From Alphaproteobacteria bacterium (lineage in GTDB: Bacteria; Pseudomonadota; Alphaproteobacteria; UBA7887), in the NCBI GenBank assembly GCA_028289725.1, contig JANQOH010000347.1, forward strand, positions 1 through 33,568: a stretch of DNA of 33,568 nt. The letters are read 5' to 3'. The first letter of the stretch is position 1. Every line of letters starts with the position of its first letter. The position numbers were made by a program, and so were the translations under genes. The notes under the pieces are model-generated. The model had not been told where the DNA came from. It was given only the letters and a program-made list of their open reading frames with translations, and searched no databases. Positions 24,755-32,932 of this stretch are shown in pieces.

Positions 24755-25941
24755 ACGATCGGATCTACCTAAACGCGCTCGGCATCGTTTGCCCGCTCGG
24801 CAACGACAAAGCCGCTGTCGCCGCAGGCCTATTCGCAGGAGACGGTCACGGCTTGCGGATGTCCGACGCGCACATCCCGGGTCGATCCGTGCCAGTCGGC
24901 GCGCTAGCGGGCGAGTTGCCGGCCCTCCCGCCGGAATTCGGCAAGGTGAACAGCCGCAACAATCGCGTCTTGCTGGCGGCCCTAAACCAAATCGATGCAG
25001 AAATCCGGGAAGCCGTCGAACGGTGGGGCGCCGATCGCATCGGTATCGTGCTGGGTACGAGCACTTCCGGCGTGGCGGAAGGGCAGCGCGCTTTGGCAGA
25101 CTTGAGGGCCACCGGTGAGTGGCCCGAATGGTTCGACTATCAGCAACAAGAACCGGGTAGCCTTTCGGATTTTGCGGCGCGCTACCTGTCCATATCCGGG
25201 CCCGCTTACACGATCTCGACCGCTTGTTCGTCGTCCGGGAAAACTTTCGCCTCGGCCCGCCGACTGCTACGGCAAGGTCTGTGTGATGCCGTTATCGTCG
25301 GCGGCGCTGACACGTTGTGTGGCCTTACGCTGACAGGTTTTGCGGGGATGGAGGCGGTGTCGAACCGTGTCTGCAATCCATTTAGCGCGAACCGCGACGG
25401 CATTACGATCGGCGAAGGCGCAGCGGTTTTTCTGGTGACCCGCGAACCGGCGGCGGTTGAACTGCTGGGTGTGGGCGAAACTTCGGACGCGCATCATGTA
25501 AGCGCACCGGATCCAACAGGTGCGGGCGCGCGGGAGGCCATGAAGCTTGCTCTGGCCATGGCTGACTTGGCGCCGTCCGACGTCGCTTATGTCAATTTGC
25601 ACGGCACCGCGACGCCTTTGAACGACGCCATGGAATCCTTGGCCGTCTCAGAATTGTTCGACCGGACAACCCCGGTCAGCTCCACCAAGCCCTTGACGGG
25701 TCATTTGCTGGGCGCGGCGGGGGGCGTCGAGACCGCGTTTCTGTGGCTCGCGCTGCATCCGGATTTTGACGACCGGCTGCCGCCGCACCGTTGGGACGGT
25801 GTCGCGGACCCGGCGCTTCCTGCTCTCGAATTTGTCGACGAAACTCAGCCGATCCGAATTCCAGCGCGGACGACCATGGTGAGCAATTCGTTCGCGTTCG
25901 GCGGCAGCAATGTCAGCGTGCTGTTGGGGCGCGGCTGGTGA
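24751..25941 (+). CDS. Beta-ketoacyl-ACP synthase (ApeO-like)
   Basis: This encodes 396 residues from ATG 24751. The catalytic triad is Cys159 (STACSSSGK), His284 (NLHGTATPLNDAMES) and His318 (KPLTGHLLGAAGG), so it is a functional condensing enzyme. The N-terminus, IYLNALGIVCPLGNDKAAV, fits the thiolase-fold ketosynthases of aryl polyene pathways. By precedent (ApeO with ApeC) it should form a heterodimer with the chain length factor at 13595, a pairing that sets chain length. The adjacent second ketosynthase at 27119 may start or extend different parts of the chain. Confidence 0.93.
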   Translation: MNDRIYLNALGIVCPLGNDKAAVAAGLFAGDGHGLRMSDAHIPGRSVPVGALAGELPALPPEFGKVNSRNNRVLLAALNQIDAEIREAVERWGADRIGIVLGTSTSGVAEGQRALADLRATGEWPEWFDYQQQEPGSLSDFAARYLSISGPAYTISTACSSSGKTFASARRLLRQGLCDAVIVGGADTLCGLTLTGFAGMEAVSNRVCNPFSANRDGITIGEGAAVFLVTREPAAVELLGVGETSDAHHVSAPDPTGAGAREAMKLALAMADLAPSDVAYVNLHGTATPLNDAMESLAVSELFDRTTPVSSTKPLTGHLLGAAGGVETAFLWLALHPDFDDRLPPHRWDGVADPALPALEFVDETQPIRIPARTTMVSNSFAFGGSNVSVLLGRGW

Positions 25942-25942
25942 G

Positions 25943-26392
25943 ATGGACCCGAAGCGCTACAGCCTTGAGGACCTCCTGCCGCACGCGCCGCCGATGATCT
26001 TGCTGGACGAGGTCATCGACTATGACGGCGACACCCTGACCGCTGCGGTGACTATCCGCAAAAATAGCCACTTCCTGCAATCGGAAGGTGTCCCCTCGTA
26101 TGTCGGGATCGAATACATGGCCCAGGCCATCGCCGCCTACGGCGGTTTTGAGGCCTTGGACGAGGGCCGACCGGTGCGCGTCGGCTTCCTGCTCGGGACC
26201 CGGAAGTTTGAACCGAAAACCGCCCATTTTCGCGTGGGCGAACGCCTTGTTGTCCAGGTCTCGGCCATCTATAAGGAAGCATTGTCGTCGTTCTCTTGCC
26301 ACATTCAGATTAATGAGACGGTCGTGGCGGAGGCAAACCTTAGCGTGTATCAGCCGGCAGACTCATCGGAGCAGTCGCTGATCGACCATTGA
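25943..26392 (+). CDS. 3-hydroxyacyl-ACP dehydratase, hotdog type (ApeP-like)
   Basis: This encodes 149 residues from ATG 25943, one base after the upstream stop. The hotdog motif LLPHAPPMILLDEVIDYDGD is at the N-terminus and HFLQSEGVPSYVGIEYMAQAIAAYGG is the central helix with conserved Glu. It resembles FabA/FabZ-like dehydratases specific to aryl polyene operons, which act as a heterodimer with the partner domain (ApeI, here fused to the ligase at 16156). The partners remove water from 3-hydroxy intermediates, giving trans double bonds. A longer frame upstream overlaps the ketosynthase gene and is unlikely. Confidence 0.9.
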   Translation: MDPKRYSLEDLLPHAPPMILLDEVIDYDGDTLTAAVTIRKNSHFLQSEGVPSYVGIEYMAQAIAAYGGFEALDEGRPVRVGFLLGTRKFEPKTAHFRVGERLVVQVSAIYKEALSSFSCHIQINETVVAEANLSVYQPADSSEQSLIDH

Positions 26393-26396
26393 ACTG

Positions 26397-27122
26397 ATGG
26401 AAAAGCGGATACTGGTGACCGGCGCAAGCAAAGCGATCGGCCGGGCAATTGCGGTTCAGCTGGGACGTGACGGGTTTTCCGTTACCGCACATTGTCACCG
26501 CGATACGGAGGGGGCGACAGAAACCGTCGATGCGATTAAGTCGGACGGCGGGACGGCTCAAATGATCCAGTTCGATGTATCGACCCGAGACCAGTGTCGG
26601 GAAGTGTTGGAGCACGATGTCGCCGCACACGGTGCTTATTATGGGGTCGTTCTCAACGCCGGTATTGCTCAGGACGCCGCTTTTCCCGCGATGAGCGACG
26701 AGGCCTGGGACGCGGTCTTGGCCACCAATTTGGACGGCTTTTACAACGTCTTGCACCCATTGATAATGCCTATGGTTCGCGCGCGCGCGGGAGGCCGAAT
26801 CGTTGCTATGTCATCCATTTCCGGTTTGATGGGCAATCGTGGCCAAGTGAATTATAGCGCATCAAAAGCCGGGCTCATCGGCGCGGTGAAGTCTCTCGCG
26901 ATTGAATTGGCAAAGCGAAAAATCACCGTCAATTGCGTGGCGCCCGGACTCATTGACACGGAAATGATCCAGGATTTGCCGTTGGACGAAGTCTTGGCCA
27001 TGGTGCCCATGCGGCGCGTCGGCACGCCTGAAGAGGTCGCTGCATTGGTCGGCTTTCTTGCTTCGGACAAAGCGTCGTACATCACCCGGCAAGTGATCTC
27101 GGTTAATGGAGGCATGGCATGA
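26397..27122 (+). CDS. 3-oxoacyl-ACP reductase, FabG type (ApeQ-like)
   Basis: This encodes 241 residues from ATG 26397. It is a short-chain dehydrogenase: the cofactor loop is TGASKAIG (8-15), NAG at 87-89, and the catalytic Ser140, Tyr153 and Lys157 in MSSISGLMGNRGQVNYSASK. The glycine loop has Ala13 where TGxxxGxG normally has Gly, a small oddity. Length and motifs fit NADPH-dependent ketoreductases of fatty acid type. It reduces the 3-keto group made by the ketosynthases so that the dehydratases can act. It starts 4 bases after the dehydratase stop. Confidence 0.93.
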   Translation: MEKRILVTGASKAIGRAIAVQLGRDGFSVTAHCHRDTEGATETVDAIKSDGGTAQMIQFDVSTRDQCREVLEHDVAAHGAYYGVVLNAGIAQDAAFPAMSDEAWDAVLATNLDGFYNVLHPLIMPMVRARAGGRIVAMSSISGLMGNRGQVNYSASKAGLIGAVKSLAIELAKRKITVNCVAPGLIDTEMIQDLPLDEVLAMVPMRRVGTPEEVAALVGFLASDKASYITRQVISVNGGMA

Positions 27123-28348
27123 GCCGGCGTGTCGTGGTGACCGGCATGGCCGGTCTGACCGCGCTTGGAGAGGTGTGGTCCGATATTCGCGCCGCCATGG
27201 AACAGGGGCGGACCGGAACCCGAACCATGCCGGAATGGGACAAGTTCGACGGCCTTAGCACCCGGCTCGCCGCCCCGATCGAAGGGTTCTCGGTGGAAGG
27301 CCGGTATCCACGCAAAAAATTGCGCAGCATGGGGCCGGTAGCGCGCATGGCTGTATACGCCACGGAAAAGGCCTTGGAATCCGCTGGGTTGCTTGAGGAC
27401 CCGGTCGTGCAATCCGGTCGCATGGGGATCGCCTATGGTTCGTCATTTGGCAGCACGAACCCAGTTCTCGATTTCGCTGCTATGCTAACCGAAGGCACCA
27501 TGCAGAAACTGAACGGAACCAGCTACATCCGAATGATGAACCATACGGCCGCAGTGAATATTGGGGTATATTTCGGATGCACCGGACGTATAATTCCAAC
27601 CTCAAGCGCATGTACGTCGGGCAGCCAAGGCATTGGTTATGCCTATGAAGCAATCAAGTTTGGCCGCCAAGATTTGATGGTCGCGGGCGGCGGTGAAGAG
27701 CTTTGTCCGTCGATGGCGGCGGCGTTCGATGTTCTCTATGCGACCAGCGTTCAGAATGACAAGCCAGAGACAACGCCACGGCCGTTCGACAAGGATCGTG
27801 ATGGCCTGGTGGTTGGGGAAGGCGCGGCGACTCTCGTGCTGGAGGAATTGGAGCACGCAAAGGCGCGCGGCGCGACCATCTGCGCGGAAATTGTCGGTTT
27901 CGGCACAAATTCGGATGGCAATCATATAACCCAACCGGGCCAAGAAACGGTAGAGCAGGCGCTTCGCTTGGCACTGGCGGATGCGGATTTGCAGCCTGAG
28001 GCGATCCGATATGTCAGCGGCCACGGCACCGCCACCAAGCAGGGCGACATCGCTGAAAGCCACGCCACCGCAAATGTGCTAGGCGAAGGAACCGCGATCA
28101 ATTCGCTAAAGAGCTATTTCGGGCACAATTTGGGGGCATCTGGCGCTGTCGAAGCTTGGCTTGCTATCGAAATGATGCGGGACAATTGGTACGCGCCGAC
28201 GGCAAATCTTGAAAACGTCGATCCCGAGTGCGCGAACCTGAATTACATTATGGGATCCGGAATAGAAATGGACAATGAGTATATTATGACCAACAACCTG
28301 GCATTTGGCGGGATCAACACCTCAATCATCTTTAGAAAATCTCAGTAG
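27119..28348 (+). CDS. Beta-ketoacyl-ACP synthase, FabF type (ApeR-like)
   Basis: This encodes 409 residues; ATG 27119 overlaps the reductase stop (ATGA). The triad is Cys165 (SSACTSGSQGIG), His302 (GHGTATKQGD) and His336 (YFGHNLGASGAVEA). The start RRVVVTGMAGLTALGE is typical of FabF. It is more FabF-like than the ketosynthase at 24751, so it probably acts as a homodimer, perhaps for chain initiation or the first extension. It is the last gene of the plus-strand operon, ending 35 bases before the convergent PagL-like gene. Confidence 0.94.
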   Translation: MSRRVVVTGMAGLTALGEVWSDIRAAMEQGRTGTRTMPEWDKFDGLSTRLAAPIEGFSVEGRYPRKKLRSMGPVARMAVYATEKALESAGLLEDPVVQSGRMGIAYGSSFGSTNPVLDFAAMLTEGTMQKLNGTSYIRMMNHTAAVNIGVYFGCTGRIIPTSSACTSGSQGIGYAYEAIKFGRQDLMVAGGGEELCPSMAAAFDVLYATSVQNDKPETTPRPFDKDRDGLVVGEGAATLVLEELEHAKARGATICAEIVGFGTNSDGNHITQPGQETVEQALRLALADADLQPEAIRYVSGHGTATKQGDIAESHATANVLGEGTAINSLKSYFGHNLGASGAVEAWLAIEMMRDNWYAPTANLENVDPECANLNYIMGSGIEMDNEYIMTNNLAFGGINTSIIFRKSQ

Positions 28349-28383
28349 GCTCGCGGCGCGCTGGCCTTGCACTGTCTTCGTCG

Positions 28384-28929
28384 TCAATTCAATGAAATCG
28401 GCAGAGAATAATTGACGATGATGAACTCTTCTCCGGGGTTCGAATCGTAGATGTGTGCGTTTGAGAGATGGCCAAATTGCAGGCCCACGCGCGACTTGTT
28501 GTCGAAGCGATAGGCCAATTCGATTGCCGAGCGAAACTCAACCACGCCGCCGAGGTCCTTACCGCCGCCGTCATGATAGGCGCCAACGCTGATACTGGGG
28601 CTGAGGATCAAGCGGCTGCCGAGGTCGAAATCCGAATAGAACCCGACGTGCCCATATAAGGCACCATCCGATGTCGCGAAAACACCCGCTTGTGGCAGAA
28701 ATATCCACAAGCCGCGATTGAGCCGGAGCTGAAGGTCAAATTCCGCGGCAGTCTGGTCGTCGAATATGTCAAAGGCGCCAACCCCGAACGTAACGTAACT
28801 TGGATCGTCACCTGCGATCGCGGCTTCGGTCGAAGCGAGCAGCATTGTGGCGAAGAGAACCGCGGCCCAAGCCCTGCCACGACCACTTGCGGTTATGACG
28901 CGAGACAGGCAAATCGAAAACAGGCCCAT
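28384..28929 (-). CDS. pagL: Lipid A 3-O-deacylase, PagL-like outer-membrane protein
   Basis: This encodes 181 residues. ATG 28929 follows a GGAGA ribosome site, so I prefer it to ATG 28947. The signal sequence is long and ends near AAIAG. The mature part has alternating hydrophobic beta strands suited to an 8-strand barrel. GHLSNAHIYDSNPGEEF carries His154, Ser156 and Glu168, the spacing of the PagL catalytic triad (His149, Ser151, Glu163 in Pseudomonas), and the C-terminal end is a strand. It should remove a lipid A 3-O-acyl chain at the outer membrane. It is convergent with the pathway operon; a functional link to the pigment is unproven. Confidence 0.88.
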   Translation of the reverse strand: MGLFSICLSRVITASGRGRAWAAVLFATMLLASTEAAIAGDDPSYVTFGVGAFDIFDDQTAAEFDLQLRLNRGLWIFLPQAGVFATSDGALYGHVGFYSDFDLGSRLILSPSISVGAYHDGGGKDLGGVVEFRSAIELAYRFDNKSRVGLQFGHLSNAHIYDSNPGEEFIIVNYSLPISLN

Positions 28930-29343
28930 TCGGGTTCTCCATTCCAAAGCATAGAGTGTGGAAGGCGCCGCTCAGATTGTTGGTCGGACAATCGTGACGG
29001 GTTCAATGCAAAATCACGCCGACCGCAAACTATCCGATTCGAAATGACGAGACACCAGCGCGACCGGGACCCGCGGGTACGGACCCCGATGGGTCAGGCA
29101 AGAAGATTACATATGAGGGAGAGTGAAGCGCGGCTTTCCCGATTGGTGGGTGAGGCCAGTAGCTCACCGACGCGAATCTGTGATCGCCGTCACAAAGGGG
29201 CAGGTTGAGCGCCAAATTAGACCGTCAATTTGTGCCAAGTTGCCCGATCCAGACCATTTTTCATCAAGGGAAGAGCAAAAAGTCGAGGCCTGAGACGAGC
29301 GCGCTCCACATCGTCTGGTGCGCGCCGTGCTCGGCAAGGTGGT
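28930..29343. other. Divergent intergenic region; no gene seen
   Basis: About 414 bases between the PagL-like gene and the DUF3568-like lipoprotein gene, which diverge. A plus-strand open frame from 28690 runs across it but is out of phase with the real gene and lacks a recognisable protein. Promoters for both genes should lie here; none is clear. Confidence 0.4.
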
Positions 29344-29769
29344 ATGGTGAATAATCAGCAGATCATCAGTCATTCGCTGCGTTGCATCGCGGTGGTTTTT
29401 ATTTTCGGTCTTCAGGGGTGCGTCGCGCTTGCTATCACCGCCGGCGGCGTTGTCGGTGGCGCCGGCGTCGACCACACAATCAATGGCGTCGCCTACAAGA
29501 CCTTCAATCACACAGTCGACGAGCTGCGAGGTGCCACGCTTACGACCTTGTCCGATATGGACATGAAAGTGGTAAGCGACCAGGAGAACGATGAGGGTTG
29601 GGAAATCGCCGCGACCGCCGTTGAACGTGAAATCGACATCGAATTCGAACGGATCAGTTCAAGAACCACGCGCATGAGAGTGGTCGCCCACGAAGGCGTG
29701 ATCTTCTTGAAAGACCGCGCAACTGCGACCGAGATTATTGTCGGCACCACGGGCAACTTGCCGAGCTAA
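29344..29769 (+). CDS. DUF3568-like small lipoprotein
   Basis: This encodes 141 residues from ATG 29344, with AAGGTGG just upstream. The N-terminal signal ends in FGLQGC, a lipobox. The mature part follows the DUF3568 pattern: a Gly-rich hydrophobic segment (ALAITAGGVVGGAG), YKTFNHTVDELRGATLTTLSDMDMKVVS, a beta-rich middle and the end RATATEIIVGTTGN. Members are periplasmic, membrane-anchored proteins with no known activity. It is the next plus-strand gene after the aryl polyene operon and could share a function with the outer-membrane proteins nearby, but this is only context. Confidence 0.75.
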   Translation: MVNNQQIISHSLRCIAVVFIFGLQGCVALAITAGGVVGGAGVDHTINGVAYKTFNHTVDELRGATLTTLSDMDMKVVSDQENDEGWEIAATAVEREIDIEFERISSRTTRMRVVAHEGVIFLKDRATATEIIVGTTGNLPS

Positions 29770-30125
29770 TTGCCAAAAGAACGGTGCCCGTCGGCACGAA
29801 CGGGAAGACCCGATATCCATTCTATAGACCGCCCCGCTAAATCGCTCTGGGCGCCGCTCCGGCGGGCCGCGGGACGAGCACGTCACGGGATCTTTGACCT
29901 GCTGATACGATAGTCGCTTTGCGCCGATCTAAGAAATCGGAACACCCCATCGACACAGTGCTTGATAGGCGATAGGTCCAACCCGCAAATTGGCTGTACA
30001 GACACTGCAATTGTCACCAAATAGAAACCCATGACCCATACACGGTCCTTTGGGTAATCGAAAATTGGACAACGCGCGCCAAACCGGGACACGAGGGCAC
30101 CATCGATACGATCCAGTTTGAGTCA
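29770..30125. other. Intergenic region before the AMP-ligase cassette
   Basis: About 356 bases. A small 5-bp hairpin (GTGCC/GGCAC, 29784-29797) follows the lipoprotein gene but has no T tract. The reading frame of the AMP-ligase is open back to a stop at 29973 without any ATG, GTG or other TTG, so the coding start is uncertain. I saw no other gene here. Confidence 0.4.
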
Positions 30126-31571
30126 TTGGGTACGATCAGCGACCTAAGCACCGGAATAACGGTAGAGACGAACGCGCTAAAACGCCGGGTCGCCGCCGGC
30201 GCGACGGTGCTGGCGGAGCACGGAATCGGTCCCGGCGACCGGGTGATGATCGTTCACGGCGACAGCCCGGCTTTCTTCATCGATTTGCTGGCGGTTTGGC
30301 GGCGTGGCGCCTGCGCCGTTTGCACCAATCCGGGATCCAGTACGAATGAGCTGGAGAACCTGTGTGACTTTACCGAACCTTCGCTCATTTTGGTTTTGGA
30401 CGATGGCAAGACCGACTGGGATGCCCGATTGGGTTCGATTTCGATCGCGCGGCAGGCTCTCGGTACAGCGGCGCCAGTAAATCAAGCCGAGGCTCAGGAG
30501 CCGATGCCGGACGATCCGGCGTTAATTCTGTTTACGTCCGGTTCGACCGGCGTCCCGAAAGGCGTGGTTCACAGCTTTCGATCGCTTGGCGCGCGTCTGG
30601 ATCTGAATCGAAGGCATATCGGATTGGACGATATGGCGCGTACCATGTGCGTGCTGCCGACCCATTTCGGACACGGCCTGATCGGCAATTGCCTCACGCC
30701 GCTCTTGGCAGGATGTGATTTGTATTTGATGGCGGGCGACGCCCTTCGCGCGGCCAGCAAACTAGGCGCCCTGATCGATGAGCACGCGATGACCTTCATG
30801 TCGTCGGTGCCTGCCTTTTGGCGGCTCGCCCTCAAGGCGGGCCGCCCGCCGACCGCCGGAACGATGCGGCGCATTCACATCGGATCCGCGCCGCTGTCAG
30901 CCGATCTATGGAATCAGGTGATCGCCTGGTCCGGAACGAAGAACGTCGTGAACATGTACGGACTAACCGAAACGGCAAACTGGGTCGCCGGTGCCTCGGC
31001 ACAGGATTACGCACCGGAAGACGGCTTGATCGGAAAACTCTGGGGCGGGCGGGCCGCGGTTTGCGACGACGCCGGCCGACGGCATGAAAGCGGCGAAGGC
31101 GAATTGGTGCTGCAGGCGCCATCTTGCATGACAGGGTATTTGAAGCAGCAGGACCTGACAGACAGCGTCTTGCGGGACGGCTGGTTTCGCACTGGTGACG
31201 TGGGCCGTATTGAGTCCGACGGCACATTACGGCTGACCGGCCGGAAGCGCACCGAAATCAACCGTGCCGGTATTAAGGTGCATCCGGAAGAAGTCGACCT
31301 CATGATCGAACGGCACCCGGCCGTCGCGGAAGTTTGTACTTTCGGGGTACCGGACCCGGTGGCCGGCGAGATTGTCGGCGTCGCGGTTCGTTTGGAAGAC
31401 GGCGAGGATGTTAAAGAGCAGGAGTTAAGGTCTTGGTGCAGCCACCAGATTCGAAAAGAGGCGCGACCGGACCGGTGGTTCTTCGTGTCACAAATCCCAA
31501 GAACCGACCGGGGCAAAGTGAATCGCGCGTCGGTTCGCCAAATGTGCCTATCGGAAAACCAAAGAAGGTAG
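30126..31571 (+). CDS. AMP-forming acyl-acid ligase
   Basis: This encodes 481 residues from TTG 30126. The frame is open back to a stop at 29973, but no ATG, GTG or other TTG lies in that stretch and no strong ribosome site precedes this one, so the start is weak. Adenylation motifs are FTSGSTGVPKG (136-146), YGLTETANW (278-286), GRKRTEINRAGIKVHPEEVD (372-391) and the C-terminal catalytic lysine in DRGKVNR (Lys464). Compared with other ligases the N-terminus is about 20-30 residues short. It is followed by a GNAT and an ACP gene with overlaps. The substrate is unknown; it should activate a carboxylic acid and load it onto the ACP made by the third gene. Confidence 0.88.
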   Translation: MGTISDLSTGITVETNALKRRVAAGATVLAEHGIGPGDRVMIVHGDSPAFFIDLLAVWRRGACAVCTNPGSSTNELENLCDFTEPSLILVLDDGKTDWDARLGSISIARQALGTAAPVNQAEAQEPMPDDPALILFTSGSTGVPKGVVHSFRSLGARLDLNRRHIGLDDMARTMCVLPTHFGHGLIGNCLTPLLAGCDLYLMAGDALRAASKLGALIDEHAMTFMSSVPAFWRLALKAGRPPTAGTMRRIHIGSAPLSADLWNQVIAWSGTKNVVNMYGLTETANWVAGASAQDYAPEDGLIGKLWGGRAAVCDDAGRRHESGEGELVLQAPSCMTGYLKQQDLTDSVLRDGWFRTGDVGRIESDGTLRLTGRKRTEINRAGIKVHPEEVDLMIERHPAVAEVCTFGVPDPVAGEIVGVAVRLEDGEDVKEQELRSWCSHQIRKEARPDRWFFVSQIPRTDRGKVNRASVRQMCLSENQRR

Positions 31572-32140
31572 CGGCGAAACCCGGTCCGCCGGTCATCTTG
31601 GAGACGGAGAATTACCTGCTGCGCTCGATGCGGGAGGAAGATGTTTCCGAAAAATATATCGCTTGGGCCAAAGATCCCGAACTTATGGAAGGCCTGAACG
31701 CGCCGGCCCGATCGGTGAATCGGACGCAATTGAAGCGGTACATCAAGTCCTTTGATAATCGGACCAAATATCACCTAGGTGTCTTCACCGAACCGGGCGG
31801 CGTGCACATCGGATTCTTCACAATTTATGTCGACAATAAATTCCGGTCCGCGCAAACCAATGTGGTCATTGGGGACCGTGACTATTGGGGCAAAGGCGTG
31901 GTGCTGGAAACGCGTGCCGCCATCATCGATTTTCTGTTTGAGGTTGTAAAAGTCGACAAAGTCTGGGGCACGCCCTACGAACGGAATTTTCCTTCTATTT
32001 TCAATTACAAAGCCCAAGGTTTTACGTGCGAAGGTGTACTGCGCAAACATATCGTCAATGTCAAAGGTCAACGTATTGACCAGTATGTATTTGGACTATT
32101 GCGCGAAGAGTGGCTCGCGAGTCGGGAAACGGACGAATAA
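31544..32140 (+). CDS. GNAT acetyl/acyltransferase of the AMP-ligase cassette
   Basis: This encodes about 198 residues if it starts at GTG 31544, overlapping the ligase by 28 bases. A TTG at 31598 or a start inside the ligase (31433) is also possible; none has a clear ribosome site. The core begins VILETENYLLRSMREEDVSEKYIAW, the RimJ/RimL-type opening. The cofactor loop is DRDYWGKGVVLETR and the ending NFPSIFNYKAQGFTCEGVLRKH is typical. It probably transfers an acyl group, perhaps from the ACP of the same cassette, to an amine; this is inference. Its stop overlaps the ACP start. Confidence 0.8.
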   Translation: MPIGKPKKVAAKPGPPVILETENYLLRSMREEDVSEKYIAWAKDPELMEGLNAPARSVNRTQLKRYIKSFDNRTKYHLGVFTEPGGVHIGFFTIYVDNKFRSAQTNVVIGDRDYWGKGVVLETRAAIIDFLFEVVKVDKVWGTPYERNFPSIFNYKAQGFTCEGVLRKHIVNVKGQRIDQYVFGLLREEWLASRETDE

Positions 32141-32397
32141 TGACGAATCCACACGATATTGAAGCGCTTGAAACCGCCCGACGCTTGCTCGCGGCCGCGA
32201 CTGGTTGCGCCACCGCGGACGTTGGCGACGATGCGGCGATCGGCGCATTTGAGCCTTGGGACAGTCTTGCACATATGAGACTAATCATGGCGATCGAGGA
32301 AGAAACGGCTGGGGAAGTGCCGCCGGAGATGGTCGTCGCGTTCGGCACGCTAGCGGACATCGCAGCGTATCTAGAAAGCGCGCAAACGCCGGCCTAA
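32140..32397 (+). CDS. Acyl carrier protein of the AMP-ligase cassette
   Basis: This encodes 85 residues from ATG 32140, which shares a base with the GNAT stop (TAATG). The attachment site is EPWDSLAHMRLIMAIEEE, with Ser42. The helical layout fits a stand-alone ACP/PCP but the sequence is not close to the two pathway ACPs. The only PPTase in view (12135) could modify it. It is the third gene of the ligase/GNAT/ACP set and ends about 535 bases before the large repeat protein gene. Confidence 0.88.
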   Translation: MTNPHDIEALETARRLLAAATGCATADVGDDAAIGAFEPWDSLAHMRLIMAIEEETAGEVPPEMVVAFGTLADIAAYLESAQTPA

Positions 32398-32932
32398 TCT
32401 ATGCCCGTCATCGATGACGCGGGAGCACGGCGCGTACGGTCGAAGTGGATCAATTCGATCTGCTCGCATCGAGGCAAATAATTCCCGATACAGTCGATAT
32501 TCTTTAATATAACTCGCCTTTAAGGACCCAATATCCCGGATCAGGTTGGCTCGGTGAGGCGGCAATCTGGTCGAACAGCCAAATTCGCCCGACCGCGTAA
32601 CGATCCCGGCCCGCAAATACATTCGAAAGGTCTGCCGAGACGGGTCCGTTCCCGTCGGACGTTCGGCGCGCCTTTACCGTAGAAAATTTCAATAAAATGC
32701 GATGCATAGTGCATATGCATCATGCGGTCGCGTGGACTTCGGGGCAAAATCCCGACGCCTGAAGGATTCGCTAGGCGGTTTCGCGGTGGTTGAGCGGCAC
32801 CAAGACAACCGGGTCCAGAGGGGGAAGCAGGGCGCTTCGGCGCGAAATATTATAAAGCCAAATCAAGGCATTAACGTTTGATAGGGACCTAACAAAGAAG
32901 TCCCTTCGAACTGAAAAAAGGGCAAGCAAAAA
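32398..32932. other. Intergenic region before the repeat protein
   Basis: About 535 bases. It contains a 12-base palindrome GTCATCGATGAC (32407-32418) just after the ACP stop, the inverted repeat at 32701-32721, and a 6-bp hairpin AGGGAC/GTCCCT (32883-32905) just upstream of the repeat-protein start. Three short minus-strand frames overlap in 32371-32747; none looks like a real protein. The promoter of the large gene should lie in the right half. Confidence 0.45.
32701..32721. promoter_or_regulatory. Perfect 8-bp inverted repeat, candidate operator
   Basis: GATGCATA (32701-32708) and TATGCATC (32714-32721) are exact reverse complements separated by five bases, a 21-base dyad of the size bound by dimeric regulators. 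It lies about 212 bases before the repeat-protein start. No regulator gene is adjacent, and the matching factor is unknown. Confidence 0.4.

Noticed and set aside
28690-29208. 172-residue plus-strand open frame across the PagL-like gene and its upstream gap
   Set aside because: Most of it is antisense to the PagL-like gene. The remainder has no recognisable protein features.
32371-32747. Three overlapping minus-strand open frames in different phases, considered as a decayed gene
   Set aside because: No frame shows a recognisable domain and no frameshift joins them into a plausible protein.
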